Origin: Manihot esculenta
Lineage: Eukaryota; Streptophyta; Magnoliopsida; Malpighiales; Euphorbiaceae
Direction: 5' to 3'
Length of the DNA: 64,000 nt
Assembly: GCF_001659605.2 (NCBI RefSeq)
Contig: NC_035176.2
Coordinates: forward strand, 23,164,847-23,228,846
The translations under genes and the position numbers were made by a program. The notes under the pieces are model-generated. The model made no database searches, was not told the DNA's origin, and saw only the letters and a list, made by a program, of their open reading frames with translations. This document shows, piece by piece, positions 11,646 through 22,013 of the stretch; within the stretch, counting starts at the first letter, position 1; each line of letters begins with the position of its first letter.

Positions 11646-12899
11646 TTCTTGCTTGTCCTTAAACAAAAGACAATCTAGTCAATCAAAATCCCTTTTCTAC
11701 TTGATCCTTGTCTTCACTTAATTTACTACTCTAAAATCCTTAATTGAAGCATTGCAGTGTTGTGTACATGTACTAAGGCCATCCCTCCTTTCCTTATTTT
11801 CTTTTCCCCACAGTGGTTGAGAGTTGCCTTCTTTAAGAGAGAGAGAGAGTTTATATATCCATTCATGCATAGATTTTGTTTAATTTGACCATACAGCTTT
11901 TGGAATGATCTGCCTTGCCATTCTAGCACATTTTCAGCTTTATGCACTCTTACTCTTGCTTGAAAAAGTCATCAACCTTTTTAAGCAAAGGTGCATATTT
12001 GTGATACCCACCCCCGATTACTCAGTTGGTCACTTGTTCAAGTGGCTATTAGCTATGTTCATAGTCTTTGACCATTGGAGCATGTTTTGGATTTGTTCTT
12101 GTGCCTTTAAATTTTCTGCCTTTTTTTATGATTTGACTGTCATGGTTTGGGTAAATTAAGACACAAATTGCTGCATAAGTCTTTCTTTATTACATACACA
12201 GTTTCAGATTTGTTAATCTCTCTGCTGATTTATGACATCCATCTGAACCATAATGAGTAGAAAGATTCAATTTAAAAAGAAACTCTAAAAATGAGTGCAA
12301 CTCACTGCAAGTGATTCAATATAGGTTTAAAGAGTTGGAAAATCAATGGGTCAGGAGAAAGAGGTTCATATAACTTGGCCGTCATGCTAAGTAAAGAAAA
12401 AATTGTGAAATCTTGTGCATATGGGAGAAATTTTTCTTTTTTATGAATATGTGAAAAAGGCAGTTATAAAGGCAAATACGTGTATGTGTAAAGAGAAATA
12501 TGTGTATATGTAAGAAGACAAATATGTGTGAATTTAAAATTAAAATTGTATGTACAGTAAAACAATAGAAAAACATTCAGAAATAATACACCCCCACATC
12601 TATCCTAGTCATTGTCCTTAATGGAAAAGATTGAAATCAAGAGAAAGGGACTTCCTAGGAGGTGGATTTGGGCAAATCCAGTGGCCAAATCAAGGGTGTT
12701 GATGGCCTCCAGGCAGAAAATGATCAACTAACAGTTGTAGTAGGCCCTCCATATGCAAAATTTGAGTCTCAATTATGTCTAGTCGTGCATCTGTGGTGGT
12801 GCATCATCTCGTGTTTCTGTTGGGTCTGCTATAGTTGTGGCTGTCGCTTAAGACACTTCAGCCTGCATTACTGCATTCTTTCAAAACACTTGCTAATAG
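11646..12899 (-). other. Athila 3' non-coding region with a second PPT-like block
   Basis: No gene is visible. The segment 12588-12640 repeats the region around the true polypurine tract: on the minus strand AAGGACAA is followed by TAGATGTGGGGGTGTATT. A low-complexity stretch (tatgtgtatatgtaag-like) fills 12470-12535. Confidence 0.5.
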
Positions 12900-14240
12900 T
12901 GTGGTACCACTGGCCTTGTAAGTGTAAGAGAGAAAATATCACTAACCTTATGAAGCAACCCCATGTCATCTAAGACATGCAAATCCAATGGGGTTGGTTC
13001 GCTAGCCTAGTGAAGGTCAGTTTGCTCAAGATAAAAAATATTCAAATTAAAAGCAAGCTGAGTAATAACATGGTCGAAAATGAGTGGACGGTGATAAAAT
13101 AGAATGCCATAAATCTATGTCGCAAACCAGAATCTAAAATTAATTCTTTTCTTAATCACCATACTCCAGAGAATATAAAGTTCAGTCTTGGTCAGTATAT
13201 TTGTCGCATCCTTGCATCCAGAAAAAGTATAGGCTGGAAAACTATGCAAGTATTTTAAGCAAGGATTGCATAAATACAAGTCTTTGGATTTGGTGGGAGA
13301 GTAGGAATCAGGAGGGTTTTCACATAGTTCAGCATATGCAGCAGTAGCATCAAAATCATTAGGGAAGTCACATATAGCATTTTGGGAATCGAACCCCAGT
13401 GCAAAAATGAATTCAAACATTGACATGCAAAAACGGTGTCCTATTAGTCTAAAACTGACTATATCATGTGTGTGCATAATAAGCATAGTAGTTTTATCAA
13501 AGAAGAAAGTGCAAAAGAACCTATGAACGAGTTTTGTGAATGCAGACATACGTAAATGGAAGAATGAGCCCCAACCAATGCCATCAGTAAGAAGTTCTAC
13601 TTCCTCCTAAATCCCCAATGCAATAAGCATCTCAAGGTGTAGAAACTTACCTGGGATGTAAGGTAGGGAATAGATAGTCTCGTATCTAGTGTGTTCAACC
13701 TATTTAATAGAGACTAGTGCCTTCGAAGCATGATCCGTGGTGGTGATTTGGGAAAATCACGATAGGAGCTAGGTGTGTTGTGTTCTTCAGAGGTTGTGGC
13801 TGCTCTGCTGGAGGAGGGCTCAATGCAGTGCCTAGTGCTTGGACGTCTTAATGAGGGCGTAGGTGCTGGGAACTTCCACATTTGTCTGAGGAAGGCAGTG
13901 ATGGTGATGGTGTGGCCTAGGGAGTTACTGTGTCATCAGCCCGAGGTGTAGAGTGTGGCGCCATAGACGGCGCTCGTGGCCGACACTAATATGTGTTGGT
14001 CACCAATGGCGATGAAGTGTGTAGAGACGCTTCAACCATTGACCCAGTCTCGGTGGTGATGTCTGCGATGGGTGATGGGTTGACGATTGGCTCCTCGTCA
14101 CTGTCTGTGGGCACGCGTACTAATTTAGGTAGGCCTAGTTGGCACCATTGGCTTGGACTGGAGGTAGCTACCATTTTCGTGTACACCATGCTTGTCTGTG
14201 TTGGCTTGAGAGAAAACTTAGGGAAGAAGGTAAAGGTGCA
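12900..14240 (-). pseudogene. Athila extra ORF in the env position, broken
   Basis: Athila elements carry an additional ORF between integrase and the 3' LTR, usually called env-like, whose function is unproven. Here an apparent N-terminal Ser/Thr/Pro-rich piece lies at 13986-14189, followed by a continuous reading through about 13730-12910 with a few stops. The longest open part is 13115-13549 (144 residues). From general memory of such ORFs the order of blocks is as expected: a segment with GIGWGSFF, then TKLVHRFF, then a central FEFIFALGF. No signal peptide or membrane segment is evident. It is too broken to be expressed whole. The assignment rests on position and loose resemblance. Confidence 0.6.
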
Positions 14241-14391
14241 GTAGTGTAAGTAAAAGAAAATAAAATAAACAATTTAAAGAGATTTGGGGAAAGTTATTTG
14301 CCCTAGTAATAAGTGCAATATCTCTGTCATTTGGCTGTGAGATTTGTCTAGTTGATTTGGGAAATCACTTTGGGCAAATCGATTCCTTTGG

Positions 14392-14412
14392 GTTGCCTCC
14401 TAGTAGCGCCCT
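14392..14412 (-). promoter_or_regulatory. GGAGGCAACCC-type block after pol
   Basis: On the minus strand GGGCGCTACTAGGAGGCAAC follows the integrase end. I recall similar blocks after pol in other plant Athila/Tat elements. A role, such as splicing to the downstream ORF, is a guess. Confidence 0.4.
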
Positions 14413-14447
14413 TGTTTGAAGTCTTGGGTTGGATTGTGCTAATTTGA

Positions 14448-15700
14448 TCAGAGTGATGGGGAGGGGTTATGCAAGGGAATTTTTTCCACAACTTGAACAA
14501 CAAATCCCTTATAATATGACTTCAGGTGATGTCCATTGACTTTAAAGACCTTCCCTGTTTCTGAACTGCGAATATCCATAGCACCATAGGAAAAAATTTG
14601 TTCCACTATAAAGGGTCCAATCCAACGGGACTGCAACTTTCCTGAAAATAATTTTAAACGAGATTCAAAAAGTAAAACTTTATCTCCAACCTTAAACTGC
14701 TTTCTGGAAATATGTTTGTCATGGAAGGCTTTAGCTTTGGCTTTGTAACGTAGGAAGTTTCATATGCATCACGTCTTATCTCTTCTAACTCTTGAAATTG
14801 TAACTTTATGTGTGAACCAGCTTCGTTAATATTAAGGTTGCAGCTCTTAACAGCCCAGTAGGCTTTGTGTTCTAACTCAATAGGCAGGTTACAGGCTTTT
14901 CCATAAACCAAATGATATGGTGACATCCCTGTAGGTGTCTTATATGCTATTCGGTATGCCCACAAGGCATCGTTAAGGCGCACACTCCAGTCTCTACGGT
15001 TTGGGCAAACCGTTTTCTCTAAGATGGCCTTGATCTCTCTGTTTGACACCTTGACTTGTCCGTTGGTTTGAGGATAATATGCAATGGATGTCCTGTGGAT
15101 GACATGATATTTCTTGAAAAGGGTGCCCACCATCTTGTTGCAGAAATGTGTTCCTCTGTCACTGATAATAGCCTCAGGCAGGCCAAACCTTGAAAAGATG
15201 TGAGTCTTGACAAATTCTACTACTACCTTGGCATCGTCTGCTCTGGTTGCCTTTGCCTCTATCCATTTGGACACATAACCTATGGCGAGTACTATGTAAG
15301 TGTACCCAAAGGATGGAGGGAATGGTCTCATATTTCACAGACCATGATAGGTGTTTGTGGCATTTGGTTTCTGCTTAAATTTCCTTATTGTTGGCACTTA
15401 GTACATGATCTGCAAAACAAATAAGCATCACGAAAGATGTTAGGCCAAAATAAACCACACTCCAAGATTTTCTAGGCTATCTTGCGTGGACCAAAGTGTC
15501 CCTCGCAGCCATGTAAATGGCAGAAGGCTAAGACTGAAGCTATTTCTTGATCTGGGATGCATCTCCTGATCACTTGATCAGAACAGTGCTTCCATAGGTA
15601 AGGCTCGTCCCAAGTATAGTACTTGGCATTGCTCTTAACCTTTTCCTTCATGCGTTTGGGCAAATCCGGGGGCAAATCGCCAGTAACTAGGTATTGACTA
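14448..15700 (-). pseudogene. Athila integrase, inactive
   Basis: Integrase joins the cDNA to host DNA. The zinc-binding part shows the histidine region CHLHGCEGHFG (15472-15675) and CRSCTKC (near 15410). The catalytic core lies at 14654-15331. The second Asp is present (ISDRGTHF), but the first, normally in a VDYVSKW-like context, reads IGYVSKW (Asp to Gly at residue 18 of that frame). The Glu normally in an AEVSNRE context reads VKVSNRE (Glu to Lys). Two of three catalytic residues therefore look lost. The C-terminal GPF motif (WIGPFIV) is at 14448-14636. Stops separate the pieces. Confidence 0.88.
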
Positions 15701-15719
15701 TGTTAGCATACCATGGGGA

Positions 15720-16872
15720 GATAGATTGTATTGCAAACAGTTGTCCTTTGGGAAAGGCTTCATTGATTGGACATGGCTCCGAATCTATAGAAAGACGGCT
15801 TAGGTGATCAGCCACCAGGTTTTCTTTCCCTTTCTTGTCTCGGATCTCAAGATTAAATTCTTATAAGAGTAGTATCCAGCGGAGAGTCTTGGTTTGGCCT
15901 CCTTTTTCTTGATCAAATACCTTAATGTTGTATGATCCGAATAGATTATTAGCTTTGTGCCAAGAAGGTATGAGTGAAACTTCTCCGGTGCAAACACCAC
16001 AGCTAGGAATTCTTTTTCTGTTGTTGAATAATTTTCTTGTGCAACATCTAAGGTACGGGAGGCATAGTGCATAACATGAGGAATATTATCAACCCGCTAT
16101 CCCAATATTGCCCCCACAGTATAATTGCTGGTATCACACATTATTTCAAAGGGCAAATGCCAATTAGGTGCTTGGATGATGGGGGTTGTCACTAGCATTT
16201 GTTTGATCAAATCAAAGGCTGCCTTACAATCTGCATCAAAGTCAAATGTTACTTCCTGCTGGAGTAACTTATATAATGGCTGTGTAATCTTGGGAAAATC
16301 CTTGATAAATCTTTGATAGAATCCAGCGTGGCCAAGAAAAGAGCGAATCTCCCTTATGTTCATGGGATAGGGTAGATTCTTTATTGTATCTACTTTGGAT
16401 TTATCCACTTCTATCCCTTCGGCAGAAACAACATGGCCTAAAATTAAACCTTGGTTAACTATGAAGTCGTAGTTTTCATAGTTTAAAACTATATTTGAAT
16501 CCAAGTACCTTTCAAGGATCTTTTCCAAATTAGCAAGGCATTCATCAAAAGAGTTACCGTACACCGTAAAGTCGTCCATAAAGACTTCAATGATTTTCTC
16601 TACATAGTCAAAAAATATGCTCATTATACAGCGGTGGAAGGTGGTTGGTGCATTGCATAGGCTGAATGGCATTCTTCTAAAGCAAAAGTACCAAAAAGGC
16701 AAGTAAATGTTGTCTTTTCTTGGTGTTCTAGGGCCACGAAAATTTGGTAGAATCCTGAATATCCATCTAGACAGCAGTAATGTGATTTGCCCGCAAGTCT
16801 TTCAAGCATCTAGTTAATGAAGGGCAAAGGAAAGTGATCTTTTCTTGTTGCTGTATTAAGCTTTCTATAATC
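15720..16872 (-). pseudogene. Athila reverse transcriptase (C-terminal half) and RNase H, broken
   Basis: Reverse transcriptase copies the element RNA into DNA and RNase H removes the RNA. The catalytic block FMDDF lies in the open stretch 16097-16702, preceded by PFSLCNAPTTF and followed by [12 protein letters not shown] and RSFLGHAGFYQRFI. RNase H follows with [21 protein letters not shown] and [10 protein letters not shown] at 15800-16072. A frameshift near 16690 splits the region before FMDDF. The N-terminal half of RT is at 18615-18900, moved away by the solo LTR between them. Confidence 0.92.
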
Positions 16873-16884
16873 CATGCATACTCT

Positions 16885-18609
16885 TGATAGAACATATTTT
16901 AGTCTATTTTATCTTGATATTATTGATGATTATTTACATGATTTCTACTTAATTTAGTGCTCTTGACATTATTTTGCAGAAAATGGTGAAAAAGGACATT
17001 TTGGAGAAAATACCCTTAAAACTGCCTTAAATGGAGCAAAGGAGAGCAAGCCTGCCAAGCTGAATTCAAGTGAAGCTAAATAAGGGAAGTTCTAAATAAG
17101 GAAAGTGGCAAAGAAGGAAAGAACATTCAGCCAAAGCAATTTGAAATTCAAATTTCAAATCTCCAAGTAGCCTTTTCCTTATTTAAGAAGCCAAGTCTCA
17201 AGTTGCCATATATGAAGAGCCAAATAAGGAAAATATTTTGAAATTCAAATCTTCAAGATTCATATTCAAATTTTGAATTTCAAAATCCAGCTTATTAAGG
17301 AAGCCAAATCCAAAGATCACATGCTTGCCACCACATGCCTTGCACATTCAAAATTCAAATTGCAAAGGAGGCTCCACCTTCCTTATTAGTGCATGGGCGG
17401 CAAGGAGAGTGTGAAGGAAAGTCTTGGGCACCTTGGACAGCATCTTGAAGATATTTGGACAGCAAACAAAGACCAAAAGACCCACTCTTACACAAGGCAC
17501 ACATGCCCCACGTTTTTCCCTTCACACATGTGCATGGATGGCACATCTTGGACCAAGGGCATTTTGGGCAGCCTCTTGAAAACCTAAGACAACACTTTAG
17601 ATCATATTTAAAGATCTCAAAGAGGTCATCCAAGGCAGATTGGACAGCAACTCCTTCTCCCCCATCCGGCCAAGCAAGGTGCACCATCTCCATCTCCAAT
17701 TCGGTTCATCTTCCTATGTGTTCTCTTTTTATTTTCTGTTTTGTTTCAGCCATGAGTGACTGAAACCTTTTATTCTAGTTGAAGATTGGTTAAAACTACA
17801 ATTGTTTTATGGATTGTGAGATCTGAACATAAACTATTTGTCTTTGATTTGTTCAATATTCATACAATTTGGTGCTTGAATCTATGATTACTTTGTTGTC
17901 TTGATCAAATTGGCCACTTGATTCTTGATTGCAAGGTAATTGATTGTTAGTTGGGATAATTTTTAGTCCGTAATTGCTGGAATTATTCTAACATAAGAAC
18001 ACTTGGTGTAATAACTAAGGAATTGTATGATCTAGCAACATCTCCATGCGTTTGGATAGCTAGGATTGGATCTCTCTATTTCTTCATGCTATTGACAATT
18101 GTTTTGATGCCTAAGGCCCAAGGATGTTCCTTGGCAATTTGTTAATTAGTAATTGATTAGAGGACGTTCCCTAATTGATTTAATCATAAGGAGAGACATG
18201 GTGGTGAGAAGCGTTTTCCACCTCCATAACTAATCTATTGAATCAATCAAGAGAACATAAGTTTCAATGATCAATCCAAACAACCAAAGTGGATCCATCT
18301 CTTCAACTAGACTTTTCTCATATTGAATTTCTCTTTTATTTCTATTACTTGCTTATTTAATTGCTTTCAGTAGTGTGTTAATCAAATCAATCTCAAAACC
18401 CCCCTTTTTACTTTTATTGCACTTTACTTTTGTTCCGCTTTTAGTTACTTGTTTTCAGATTCTCATTCAGTTTAATCTCTTGGTCTTGTTGAGAAACATA
18501 GATAAGTTTTCAATTCTCTGTGGATTCGATCCTTTACCACTATCTGCAGTTGTAAAATTGTTGATAACCGGAAAGGTTATTTTTGACCGACTTCGACAAT
18601 CGCGAGTCA
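16885..18609 (+). mobile_element. Solo Athila-type LTR inserted in the Athila RT
   Basis: A 1725-bp LTR beginning TGATAGAACATATTTTAG and ending CTTCGACAATCGCGAGTCA, flanked by an exact 5-bp target-site duplication ACTCT (16880-16884 and 18610-18614). No internal region is present, so it is a solo LTR left by recombination between two LTRs. Its orientation is opposite to the host element. A second copy of the family lies reversed at 62073-63959. The block GGATTCGATCC near 18524 also resembles the corresponding part of the host LTR, supporting an Athila/Tat origin. Open frames at 17355-17763 and 18375-18752 belong to this LTR and its edge and are not genes. Confidence 0.9.
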
Positions 18610-18614
18610 ACTCT

Positions 18615-19229
18615 CCACCCATTTTGCACACGAATGGGTACAAGTTCTCCTTCAGAATTTTGAACAATGGTGATTCCAGTCTTCGTTGGAACTATATGGA
18701 TAGGACTTACCCATTGACTGCCAGAGATTGGATAGATGACTCCGGCGTCTAAAAGCTTGACTATTTCTTTCTTCACAATCTCCATCGTAGGAGGATTTAA
18801 CCTCCTTTGAGCATCACGGACAGGTTCACAATCTTTTTCCATAAGAATTCTATGCATACATGTTGATGGTGAGATGCCTTTCATGTCTTTTATGGTCTAA
18901 CCTATAACCTTCTTGTTTTTTTCAACACATGTACGAGGCTTTCTTCTTCGTGGTGACTCAGCTAGTTTGATACTATGATAGGTAGTGTCCTTTCTGTCCC
19001 TAAGTATACGTACTTCAGATGCTCTGATAGAGGCTTCAGTTCTGGTTCTGGGACTGTCTGGACTGATGGTTGCTATCTGTCCATTGATTTGGGGAAATCA
19101 TTTATGGACAAATTAGTCTGCTCTTGATCCTGCATAACCCCCAGGCTGCATGCTGTTTCCCATGTTTCTGCCTCATTCATGCTTATCCTGTCCTCCTCAC
19201 TCTTTTGGTTGGTGTTCTTGCATAGATCA
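18615..19229 (-). pseudogene. Athila reverse transcriptase, N-terminal half
   Basis: On the minus strand this stretch carries the start of the RT domain: ISPSTCMHRILMEKD, RDAQRRLNPP, EIVKLLDAGVIYPIS and WVSPIHIVPTKTG, then NGWRV, where the reading is cut exactly at the solo LTR. The remaining RT continues left of 16880. The linker between protease and RT (about 18910-19229) is poorly conserved and has stops. Confidence 0.88.
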
Positions 19230-19740
19230 ACGTTAAGTAAGTCATCTTGATTTATTTCAAAGATTTCTTAACTTAAGCAACCAATAACATCTAAACCATA
19301 TATAGGAGATACATCATCAGGAAATTTCATTATATCATAAATATTAAACTTGATTTCTTTCCCTTCAAATTCCGTTGTCAATGTGCCATCGTGTACATCT
19401 ATCTTTGTTCTGGCTGTGCTTAGAAAGGGTCTTCTGAGTAGGATGTCCAATGTGGTATTGCCCTTGTCCTCCTCCATGTCAATTACATAAAATTCAGCCG
19501 GAAAGACCAGCTAATCCACCTATACTAAAACATTTTCTAATACACCTTTGGGATAAACAATAGACCTGTTAGCCAGCTGAATAATAATGTTGGTATTTTT
19601 CAGCATGCCTACAATTAATGAATCATAGATGGAGAGAGGCATAACATTAATTGATGCCCCAAGGTCACACATGATTTTCGTTATTCCCACATTACCTATC
19701 TTGCATGAAATAGCAAACATCCCTCTGTCTTTGCACTTAG
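19230..19740 (-). pseudogene. Athila aspartic protease, split by an LTR
   Basis: The protease processes the polyprotein. The active-site block CDLGASINVMP is intact in 19520-19740, preceded by CKIGN. A downstream block LRRPFLSTARTKIDV lies at 19268-19477. Stops at about 19512 and 19268 interrupt the frame. The upstream boundary is the Tekay LTR at 19741; the residues just before the cut continue at 22014 on the far side of that insertion. Confidence 0.85.
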
Positions 19741-19995
19741 TGTAATACTCGGCTAAGCTCCGGCACCAGAATTTCAACTTTTCGGCGGAATCTGGAATCC
19801 CGAGATCAGAATCCCTTAGAAGGGTGAAAATAAAGGTTTTCTAAAATGTTGTTATATGTTTTTAAGGTTTTTAACAAAGAAAGAAAATTGAGTTTTGAAA
19901 GAAAAAGCCATGGAGGAGAAACCCAGGTTCGGCCGCCGAACATGGGGAGCTTGCGGAAGCTCTTTTGGCCCCCGAAGGTGGTCTGGCCAGCCACC

Positions 19996-20004
19996 TATAA
20001 AAGG
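19996..20004 (+). promoter_or_regulatory. TATA box in the Tekay LTR
   Basis: TATAAAAGG stands about 30-35 bp before a pyrimidine-rich ttttctctctctatttt region, a plausible transcription start. The sister LTR has TATAAGAGG at the same place (29995). Confidence 0.6.
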
Positions 20005-21139
20005 CCCCTTGTCCGAAATTGGGCAAGTTTTCTCTCTCTATTTTCGGGCACAGGTGAGATTTCTCCCTCCCATGGTTGATTATGTGTTTTCCTTCAATCC
20101 CTTCAAGTTTTTGATGAGTTTTACTTTGTTTTGAAGATTTTTGAGCTAAGATCAAGGTTTTAGAAGTTTGGAGACCTCCAGAGACCTATCCTCCTAATCT
20201 TCAAGTTTGGATCACATCTCCTCTCGATCTTTAAGAGGTAAGTGTAGATCCACGCCTTTTATGATGTTTTAAGTAAGTTTTAAGAAGGGATTAAGGGTTT
20301 TGATGCATGTTTAGAGTAGATGTAAAATGTTAGGGTTATGTTAGTTTAATGATAAACGTACGTTTATGTGTTGATATGTTGTTGTTTGTTGGGGTTTAGG
20401 CTAGTTTTATGCCCCTATATACTTGAATATGTGTTTATGCATGTTTTAGAATAGTTGAATGCATGTTGTGAGGTTTTTGGTGGCTGGATGTGAGAGGCAA
20501 AATCGGGTTCTGCCATTCTGGAGAACCCAGGTTCGGCCGCCGAACCTGCCTGTGGAGGCAGCTTTAGGCCGCCTAAACTCGCCCCCGAAAGTTGAACTTT
20601 CAGCTCTGGAGGGGAGTTTCGGCCGCCGAACCTACCCCCGAAGGTTAGTGACTTTCAGATCTGTGAAGGCTTTCGGCCGCCGAACCTGCCCCCGAAAGTG
20701 TCTGACTTTCGGATCTGTAGGGACCTTCGGCCGCCGAACCTGCCGCCGAAAGTCCCCTGCCAGCCTTCCTTTGCCTGTTTTCTATGCATGTTTTAAGATG
20801 TTTTAGGGGGGTTTTTGGAAGTTGTTTAGAGTCGTTATAGAGTATGTTTGGTCCCTCATTTGAGTCCACCTCTATAGGATCGGACCCGAGGAACTGAGGA
20901 GGCTAGCAGTGTTAGCTGTTTCAGAGTCAGTCCAGCGTCAGCTAGAGGTGAGTAGAACTGAACTATATTTTAAAGTAATGAAAGTTTTTAGCATATTCAT
21001 GCATCACGAATGCCATGATATGTATTAGGTTGTTTTGCATTAGAATTCACGAATATGATGCATTGCATAATATGATGTTGATGTGGATGGATATTGGATG
21101 ACCCACTAGCCCTCAGTATGATATGATATGGTATGATAA

Positions 21140-21355
21140 GCAAGTCCAGGGCTACCTATGCCACGCGACCTGGCACAATGTAAGCAAGTCTAGGGCTGCC
21201 CATGCCACGCGTCCTGGCACAATGTAATCAAGTCCAGGGCTGCCCATGCCACGCGTCCTGACACAATGTAAGCAAGTCCAGGGCTGCCCATGCCACGCGT
21301 CCTGGCACCATGTAAGAAAGTCCAGGGCTGCCCATTCCACACGTCCTGGCATTTT
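21140..21355 (+). repeat. 44-bp tandem array in the Tekay LTR
   Basis: Five units with a strict 44-bp period (starting cRAGTCYAGG at 21141, 21185, 21229, 21273 and about 21317). Each holds CCAGG (CTAGG in unit 2) and a distal CCTGG that can pair as a short stem (unit 4 onward has minor changes). The complete Tekay element has a 40-bp version at the same place. Confidence 0.85.
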
Positions 21356-22013
21356 GTTATGTTTAAGAGGAAGTCCTAGGGAGCTCCGTCGAGGGCCGGG
21401 CACATTGGATTATGTAGAGAGTTACTGGTGACAAGTCCATTCGTGATGTGAATTGTTTGTGTTGTGATGCATTTCATGAAAGCATGTGTTTAATAAACTG
21501 TTTTTATTGTTCTGCTCACTGGGCTTTAGTAGCTCACCCCTTTTCCCCTAACCCCCAGGTTGGAGGGTCAAAGATAGCTCAGGAGGTTAGCAAGGGTAAT
21601 GGCTTTGGTTATGTATATGTAATAGACTAGTAGTGGACATGAAATGTAAAATGATGTAATGTAATGTAATGTAATGTTTGGAGGATTAGTATTATGCTTG
21701 GCCCTAATGTTTGTTGTAAATCCCTTTGTAAATGTTTTAATGATAAGATATGTTGAACCAGGCTTGACATATGAAATGTTGACCCAACTAGAGCATTTGA
21801 TGAGGGCTCTAGTATGGGGTTGTATGTTTACAGTTATGATGTATGCACAGGTCAAGGTTGGTATATGAAAAGTTTAAATTTTTATGAAAATATATGATCA
21901 TGTATGGGATTTTATCAGGTACACAGGATGCATAGTAGGCTTGCTACGGGTTCCGGCGACCTTAAGTCGATCTGAATCCTAGCGCGATCCGGTTTCCGAG
22001 TCATTACACTTAG

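Larger units (their letters stand above)
19741..22008 (+). mobile_element. Solo Tekay LTR inserted in the Athila protease
   Basis: A 2268-bp LTR with ends TGTAATACTCGG and GAGTCATTACA and an exact target-site duplication CTTAG (19736-19740 and 22009-22013). It is homologous to both LTRs of the complete element at 52213-61795 but more diverged. It contains a TATA box (TATAAAAGG, 19996), GC-rich palindromes TTCGGCCGCCGAA (about 19930-19945 and 20530-20750), splice-donor-like GTAAGT (20238) and GTGAGT (20948), five 44-bp tandem units (21140-21355) and an aatgt pentamer run (about 21655-21680). Small open frames inside are chance frames. Confidence 0.93.

Noticed and set aside
14654..16702. Endogenous pararetrovirus rather than retrotransposon
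   Set aside because: An integrase core, LTRs and a polypurine tract are present, and no movement-protein or pararetroviral coat motif was seen.
17355..17763. Open frames of 102-114 codons as possible genes
   Set aside because: They lie in a solo LTR and have counterparts in its reversed sister at 63161-63495; no protein motif is present.
21140..21355. Regular repeats resembling a CRISPR array
   Set aside because: Units are contiguous 44-bp tandem copies without unique spacers, inside a plant LTR.
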